DNA of 64,000 nt. Origin: Nectonema munidae. Lineage: Eukaryota > Nematomorpha > Nectonematoida > Nectonematidae. Positions 54,201-63,200 of the stretch are shown here, piece by piece (within the stretch, counting starts at the first letter, position 1; each line of letters begins with the position of its first letter). The stretch lies in the NCBI GenBank assembly GCA_030549495.1, contig JAUIRK010000003.1, positions 429,001-493,000 on the forward strand, given 5' to 3'. The notes beneath the pieces are model-generated. The model was not told the origin of the DNA, searched no databases, and was given only the letters and a program-made list of their open reading frames with translations. Position numbers and translations under genes: made by a program.

Positions 54201-57200
54201 GGTGAAGTTTGAAGAAAAACCATCTGAAGTTAAATGGATGAAAGACAGTGTTGAACTTTATGAAGATGAGAGAATCAAGTTTGTTCAAGAAGATTTAACT
54301 TATAAATTAGTTATAACTCGAATCAAACCAGAAGAAGAAGGAGTTTATGCTGTCATTACACCCCAACAGGAAGTTAAGTTCAAAGTCAAAGTAGAAGGTA
54401 AATTTTACTTATTTATTATAATTACTTTGTTTAAACATTTATTTACTTAGAAGTACCTATAGAGAAAATAGAAAAAGAAACGATTGAAGTTACTGAAGGA
54501 TCTGTTTTAGAATATACGGTGAAGTTTGAAGAAAAACCATCTGAAGTTAAATGGATGAAAGACAGTGTTGAACTTTATGAAGATGAGAGAATCAAGTTTG
54601 TTCAAGAAGATTTAACTTATAAATTAGTTATAACTCGAATCAAACCAGAAGAAGAAGGAGTTTATGCTGTCATTACACCCCAACAGGAAGTTAAGTTCAA
54701 AGTCAAAGTAGAAGGTAAATTTTACTTATTTATTATAATTACTTTGTTTAAACATTTATTTACTTAGAAGTACCTATAGAGAAAATAGAAAAAGAAACGA
54801 TTGAAGTTACTGAAGGATCTGTTTTAGAATATACGGTGAAGTTTGAAGAAAAACCATCTGAAGTTAAATGGATGAAAGACAGTGTTGAACTTTATGAAGA
54901 TGAGAGAATCAAGTTTGTTCAAGAAGATTTAACTTATAAATTAGTTATAACTCGAATCAAACCAGAAGAAGAAGGAGTTTATGCTGTCATTACACCCCAA
55001 CAGGAAGTTAAGTTCAAAGTCAAAGTAGAAGGTAAATTTTACTTATTTATTATAATTACTTTGTTTAAACATTTATTTACTTAGAAGTACCTATAGAGAA
55101 AATAGAAAAAGAAACGATTGAAGTTACTGAAGGATCTGTTTTAGAATATACGGTGAAGTTTGAAGAAAAACCATCTGAAGTTAAATGGATGAAAGACAGT
55201 GTTGAACTTTATGAAGATGAGAGAATCAAGTTTGTTCAAGAAGATTTAACTTATAAATTAGTTATAACTCGAATCAAACCAGAAGAAGAAGGAGTTTATG
55301 CTGTCATTACACCCCAACAGGAAGTTAAGTTCAAAGTCAAAGTAGAAGGTAAATTTTACTTATTTATTATAATTACTTTGTTTAAACATTTATTTACTTA
55401 GAAGTACCTATAGAGAAAATAGAAAAAGAAACGATTGAAGTTACTGAAGGATCTGTTTTAGAATATACGGTGAAGTTTGAAGAAAAACCATCTGAAGTTA
55501 AATGGATGAAAGACAGTGTTGAACTTTATGAAGATGAGAGAATCAAGTTTGTTCAAGAAGATTTAACTTATAAATTAGTTATAACTCGAATCAAACCAGA
55601 AGAAGAAGGAGTTTATGCTGTCATTACACCCCAACAGGAAGTTAAGTTCAAAGTCAAAGTAGAAGGTAAATTTTACTTATTTATTATAATTACTTTGTTT
55701 AAACATTTATTTACTTAGAAGTACCTATAGAGAAAATAGAAAAAGAAACGATTGAAGTTACTGAAGGATCTGTTTTAGAATATACGGTGAAGTTTGAAGA
55801 AAAACCATCTGAAGTTAAATGGATGAAAGACAGTGTTGAACTTTATGAAGATGAGAGAATCAAGTTTGTTCAAGAAGATTTAACTTATAAATTAGTTATA
55901 ACTCGAATCAAACCAGAAGAAGAAGGAGTTTATGCTGTCATTACACCCCAACAGGAAGTTAAGTTCAAAGTCAAAGTAGAAGGTAAATTTTACTTATTTA
56001 TTATAATTACTTTGTTTAAACATTTATTTACTTAGAAGTACCTATAGAGAAAATAGAAAAAGAAACGATTGAAGTTACTGAAGGATCTGTTTTAGAATAT
56101 ACGGTGAAGTTTGAAGAAAAACCATCTGAAGTTAAATGGATGAAAGACGGTGTTGAACTTTATGAAGATGAGAGAATCAAGTTTGTTCAAGAAGATTTAA
56201 CTTATAAATTAGTTATAACTCGAATCAAACCAGAAGAAGAAGGAGTTTATGCTGTCATTACACCCCAACAGGAAGTTAAGTTCAAAGTCAAAGTAGAAGG
56301 TAAATTTTACTTATTTATTATAATTACTTTGTTTAAACATTTATTTACTTAGAAGTACCTATAGAGAAAATAGAAAAAGAAACGATTGAAGTTACTGAAG
56401 GATCTGTTTTAGAATATACGGTGAAGTTTGAAGAAAAACCATCTGAAGTTAAATGGATGAAAGACGGTGTTGAACTTTATGAAGATGAGAGAATCAAGTT
56501 TGTTCAAGAAGATTTAACTTATAAATTAGTTATAACTCGAATCAAACCAGAAGAAGAAGGAGTTTATGCTGTCATTACACCCCAACAGGAAGTTAAGTTC
56601 AAAGTCAAAGTAGAAGGTAAATTTTACTTATTTATTATAATTACTTTGTTTAAACATTTATTTACTTAGAAGTACCTATAGAGAAAATAGAAAAAGAAAC
56701 GATTGAAGTTACTGAAGGATCTGTTTTAGAATATACGGTGAAGTTTGAAGAAAAACCATCTGAAGTTAAATGGACGAAGGATCGTGTGCAAATTCTCCCG
56801 GATGAAAGGATTAAATTCGTTGAAGAAGAATTAACCTACAAACTAATCATAACTAAGATTAAGCCTGAGGAAGAAGGCGTTTATTCAATTGTTACTCCTC
56901 AACGAGAAATCATCTTCAAAGTTAAAGTGGATGGTTTGTCCTTTTTATTTAAATTCATTTTGCTGTGTGTGTGCAACCTGAAATCAATTTTTGGCGATGG
57001 CTAATAAATCCTTGTAGATTTAAATTGAAGGTTGTATGTATTTTGAAAATTTTCATACCGTCTCATCAACACTTAACTTATATCTTTTAAATCGACACTT
57101 ATAATTTAATGGTTTAATACCTATGGTTTCTGTCCAAAAATCGGCTAACATTTTTAAATCATACTTTCTCTTTCTATTAAAAAATTTCTTGGTCGAATTT

Positions 57201-60200
57201 TTACTATTCTGATTGCCAATAGCATCCGTATCACTAATTGTCTTTATGGGATATTTATTTGACCAAAACAACCTAATTAAGCAACTAACCAATACCCTTT
57301 CAGACTAACTATATAACTTTACTAACTAAGAAATTATTAATTAAGTTTCTAAATGTGATCTATCTATGATTCTACTTTTAAGATCTATAGATGTTTGCAA
57401 TCTGCTTCCATATTTGCTAGAAAGTAGTAATATTCAAACGATGCTTTGAATGTTGGGAACTTGTCTTTTTTTGAGGTCCTTGATTAAAATAGTTTTTCTA
57501 TCACATAAATTTTGAAAGATTGTAAAAACTTTTTTGTAATTGATGATAACAATTTAGACTTCAAGATAAGTATATAATTTTCTTAATTGATTAGAAGTTG
57601 CTATTGAAAAGATCGAAAAAGAATCTATTGAAATAACTGAAGGTTCTGTTCTTGAATACTCAGTTAACTTCGAAGAAAAACCATCTCAAGCCAAATGGAT
57701 CAAAGATAGTGTTGAGATTCATGAGGATGAAAGAATCAAGTTTCTACAAGAAGATCTAACCTACAAACTAGTAATAACCAGGATTAAGCCAGAAGAAGAA
57801 GGAGTTTATGCCATAGTGACACCTCAACAAGAAGTTAAATTCAAAGTTTTGGTAGAAGGTAAATATGTATTTTATTTATCTCGTTTCATTTCAAAAAAAA
57901 AGTTAGTGAGATTGGGATTTTGGAAATGTGACAGTAGTCTTTTTATATGTGTTTTCATAGTTGCGACTCCGGCTAGACCTTTAACCTTGCTGGGAAAATA
58001 GCCCTAAAACCGATTTTTATTTTAACATTTTTAGAAGCTCCTATCCAAAAGATTGAAAAGAAAACTATTGAAATAACGGAAGGTTCCACTTTTGAATATA
58101 CCGTTAAATTTGAAGAACAACCTTCAAAGATAAAATGGATGAAGGATAGTGTCAAGATCATTGAAAATGAGAGGGTCAAATTTATTCAAGAAGATTTGAA
58201 ATACAAATTAGTGATAACGAGAATCAAGCCTGAAGAAGAAGGAATCTATTCCGTGATTACCCCTGAACAAGAAGTTCGGTTCAAAGTTAAAGTAAAAAGT
58301 TAGGAAATTATTTATTTTTACCTTGAGTTTCCTTTTCTTCATTAATTTTTTTTTCAGAATTAGAAATTGAAAGGATTGAAAAAGAAACTCTTGAAGTTAC
58401 TGAAGGTTCGCCTCTTGAATTCTCTGTAAAATTTGAAGAAAAACCATCTAAAGTAGTTTGGATGAAAGATGATTTACAAATTTTTGAAAATGATTGCACT
58501 AAATTTATTGAAGATGATTTAATTTATAAGTTAATCATTAAAAAAGTTACACAAAATGAAAAAGGTGTTTATTCTTTGTCTTCTCCTCTTAAAAAAATCA
58601 TATTTAAAGTGAAAGTTAAAGGTATTTTTTCTTTTATTTTTATTTCAAAATAATACCCTTTACACTTTGAAAAGAACCATGCATTGAGAAAGTTGAAAAA
58701 GAGACTATTGAAATTTTCGAAGATTCTCCTTTGGAATTTTGCGTTAAATTTCGAGAAATCCCTTCGAAAATTCGACTTATGAAGGATTGTGTAGAAATAT
58801 TTGAAAGTGACAGACTTAAGATCGTTGAATCTGATTTGCTGTTTTACACGCTCATCATAACTCGTACTTCCATTGAAGACACGGGTTCCTATTCTATCAG
58901 TTCGCCTAAAGAATCTTTCACTTGTGACGTGAAGATCAAAGGTACGATGTCCATCTTCCTTTTACCTCATTTTTCTCTACACACTTTTCTTTGTAGACGC
59001 GAAAAAAGTTTTCGTCGATCAAGGCGACAAAATGGAACTTAACTTCATCTTTAATTCCATTCCTTCTACTTTCAAGTGGTTTTATGAAGGGCATTCATTC
59101 GCTACTGACGGTCGTAAAAAGATTACGAATTCGATGTTTTCTTCTACTCTGACCATTCAGCCTGTTAATCTCAACGATAAAGGTTCATATACTTTGAGTG
59201 TAGATGGCCGAAATTTTGTCTTTTTTGTTGTCGTTAATCCACGTGAGTTTTTATCCTTTTTCTTTAACTAAAAAATGAGTATTCATTGTACATTTTTAAT
59301 CTGTCACCATCATATTATATGAAGTAGGTTAGATAATTAAGATTAACATTTTTAAAACACACTCTTCACAATGGTTTTGAAATTATAAAGAAAAGGTAAG
59401 ACGAAGGAAGAATAAATACTCTTACATTATACCTAGTCAAAACTACATGACCAAAAAATCAATGCAGAAAATAATTACAATCAAAGTAAGGAATAAAAAA
59501 GGTAACTGAACCCTTTTTAATTAGAGGAAAAATTGCGTGACGGGTAATTTGACTCACGGTATTAAGACTTGAAAAGCCAGAGTTCACAACATGACGAAAG
59601 ATGAAGATTATACCATAATCAAGCATGTTGGCGAACATGAACATAGCTCATGTGCCTCTAAAACGAAAGTTGCAAAATTTTTAGCACAGTTAAAAGTACA
59701 AGCAACACCTTCTCAAGAACGTTGCCGTTCATTAATTTCGTCTGTTTGCAATGGCCTTGATGAAAACGAAATGGCTAGCCTGCCTTCAATGAGTTGTGTC
59801 AGCCGAAATATGAGGAACTGGCGTCAGGCATTGGAAAGTGCTCCTCCAAATATTTTCTTACAATTTGATAGCGGTTAATCTGATGAAGACAGAATATGTT
59901 TGTTTGCAACAAGAAAAGGTCTTGATGGCGTGTATACACTACATATTCAAATAGATTCATTAAGTGTTCCGCGACTATTCGCATTACTACCTTTTTAATC
60001 ATCTTAAACAATTAAGACAAGGATTGAATCCTGAAAACATTATGCTTGATTTTGAAAAAGCTTATATCAATAGTTTTTTATCTGTCTTTCCTAGCACCTC
60101 CAATCAATAGTAATTTTATCTGTCTCTCCTGGCACCTCTATTTCATGTCTATTCCATCTATCTGAAAATATATACAAAAAATTATGTGAAATCGGGCTGA

Positions 60201-63200
60201 AGGCTAGATACCATCATGACAAGTTTACTATAAAAATAAGATGTTTTTCAGCCCTAAACTTTCTTCCTCCCAATGATGTGATTGACGGATTTGAAGAGCT
60301 TGTTAATGATGACGATCTTCCTCAAGAACGTGTATCTTACTTCGAACTGACTTATATCGGATGTATCCTAAGTAGAGGGACTAGACAACGAAGATTTCCT
60401 CCCACGTTTTCCATTGATAGTTGGAATGTGCATTTAAAATAAGCTCTGGAATGCCTCTTACAAACAACCATCTGGAGGGTATCACAAGGCACAACAAAGT
60501 TCTATTTGCTCACATCACACTTTATAGAAATTTTTTTTACTAATTTGTACTAAATTGAAAAAAGAAGAGCAATTGGCTCAACTGAAAAAGATACAATTTG
60601 ATAGAGGTGATGCCCACAGCACAAAGAAAAAGTTTAAAGATATGAATAAACGCATACAGACGATCATAGAAAGATATAGCGCCAAAATAAAAAAGATTTT
60701 TTACGATCAATTGCTCATAACTTGCATCACTTCTAAACATTTAGTTATCTGAATTATACTAATAAATATTTTAACATTTCAAAATTTTAATTTGTGTTTG
60801 TCTTAGCTAGCAAGTTTTTCATTATACTCTAAATGTTAATGATAATTTGAACCACAAATATGATAAAACACAAATAATCAAAAAAAACACTGATTGGATG
60901 AAACGCTTGCACTAAGAAGATTGGAAAGTTTTGATTTTTTTTCAAACAGAAGAAAAAAAATTTTTCAAAAAACAGCAAATATTCATAGCTTTCCTATATT
61001 TTTGAACATTTTCCAATTATAATTTGTGTTTTGAAACTTTTGGATATTGGGAGTCAAATTGTCAGAGAATCATTTTACCGCGAGTCAAATTACCTAGAAC
61101 CGAAAATTTGAGGGGTAAAAAATTATAAAAACAAAGATTTTTTTTCTTCATTTGTCATTTCTTTTTTCCTTCTTTTTTTAAATGGAATAAATAATCAACA
61201 AATTAATAAAAAGATTAAAGCTTTACAAAATTTTTCTATTTAGTTGAGAGAGCTTTGGGGATTCTCGCATTTTTATCATGATGTTCTGGTGATAAAATTG
61301 AAAATAATCATTGTACAATTTTAATGAGCCTATTTTAGATACTACATTTTTTTATTGCTTCTTGAGAAATCACATGTATCATTAGCTTCATTTTCCATTT
61401 CCTTGTGTTCATGTATGTTTTAGTCTCAAAAGAAAAATCATCAACTGAAAAATTTGTCTCATTAACACTCAATGATAGCATCGTACAAGACAGCAGCAGT
61501 TTTATTCAACATTTACAAAAAAGAGATCTCCATACCATTTCATCTTCGTTAACCAAGACGAGTGTATCCAAATTCTTTGAAGTTTCTACATCAAAACAAA
61601 AAGAAGCACCCCCTTCTGCAAGTGTTGTCAGTGTTAAACTTCCTACTTCAAAATTTTATAGTGAAAAGCAGTCAACTTTCCTAACTGAGAAAAAATTTCA
61701 AGAGAAACGAGAAAAGTGCGTCGTCAAAGAAATCATTCACGACACTTCGCTCAGAAGAAAAAAGGGGGAAGAGATTGTAAGAGTTCAAAAAGGTTCTCCC
61801 TTCCAACTGAAAGTTCACTTACAACCTGGGCAGCAGAGAAATGTCCTTTGGAAAAAAGATGATCAACCTATTTTGCTTGATGATTCCTCTCTTTCCTTGC
61901 CATCTCCTAAGTACAATGTGTATGCGTCTGGTGTTGAAGAGTGTAGTAATGTCTTGAGTATCAAAAATGTTAGCTTTCAAGATTCCGGCCTTTTTTCCTT
62001 TTCTTCTGATCACGGAACTTCACAAATCAGGCTTTTTGTCACAGGTAATTTTCTTTTAATTTGGATTTGCTGCTATATTCGTTACTCGATTTAGACACAC
62101 ACTTTGAAAAATTGGAAACAGAAGGAATTACTGTTAAAGAAGGCGCCATTTTGGAACTGACAGTTGACTTAAATGGCGGAAACCAAAGCTATTGGATGAA
62201 GGATGGAGTTTGTTTGAAAGATAGTGATAAGATTTTCATTCAGCAAAAAGGAAATGAGCACAAACTTATTGTTAACGGTGTATCCTTGCGCGATTCTGGT
62301 CTCTACTCAATCGTGACCCATGAAAAAGAAATCTCAATCAAAATCCAAGTTATAAGTAAGATACAAATCAATGCACCCTATCAAAATTCATATACATTTT
62401 ACAAAAGCCCTTCTTCATATTCGCATGCATACCGCAAAAATGTTAAACAAAGAATTGTGTATTAACAAATTTCTAGTAGAATTGAATGGCTTGTTGCCCG
62501 ATTTGAAAAAAATGCATTATGTATCCTTGTTTCCTACAAAGTTTTGTGAGCAATATAAGAGTAATCATTGATTTTTTTAAATATCACTAACCAACTAAAT
62601 TAACTACTTATATTTAATACCAATTATATTTACTTATTATGGCGTTATTAATTAAGAGGCCATTGGTCGGGCCAATGAGTACACATAGACAGACAGACAA
62701 ACGCCGCATTTTCTCATTTTGGGCCTGGTCAAAAACCCTACATATAAAACTCCTTTATTCACCTTTCATGTTGGCACAAATATTTCTTGTGCATTCTTGT
62801 GGGAATATATTTTTGTTTTCGGACAGTGTTTGTTAGATTTAAAATGTTAACATCTAGTGAAGAAGAAATTTCCATAATTGTAGAGATAGTGACCCGTTCG
62901 GGAATCAAACACCACAACAAATGTATCATTATCCACGCCTTCTACTTCTAGCCTTCTGAGAAAGTTACTCAGGTTTAGTAAATGAACAGAAAAAAATGCA
63001 AAAGTTTTATAAATATTATTATCAGAAGAAAAAATTTGCGCTGGCATATTGAAAATATTAGCTTATATGTGATGTTGCTATTGGCTGCGGTGTTTTTGTT
63101 TTTTCCCACGACACAAGAATGTTTTATAGTTGATCCAAACATTTCTCATAACAAATATTTAACTAACCCTTATAAAGCATAATCCTGTTTTTTGCATTTT

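Larger units (their letters stand above)
59243..61423 (+). other. Intron, 2.2 kb, containing a MULE relic
   Basis: The bulk is the MULE element listed next. The flanking parts (59,243-59,520 and 61,100-61,420) are AT-rich with no recognised features. Confidence 0.6.

Noticed and set aside
38083-56933. Regular repeats with constant spacing suggesting a CRISPR array
   Set aside because: The unit is over 300 bp, encodes protein, and the spacers are themselves identical introns; this is a eukaryotic exon array.
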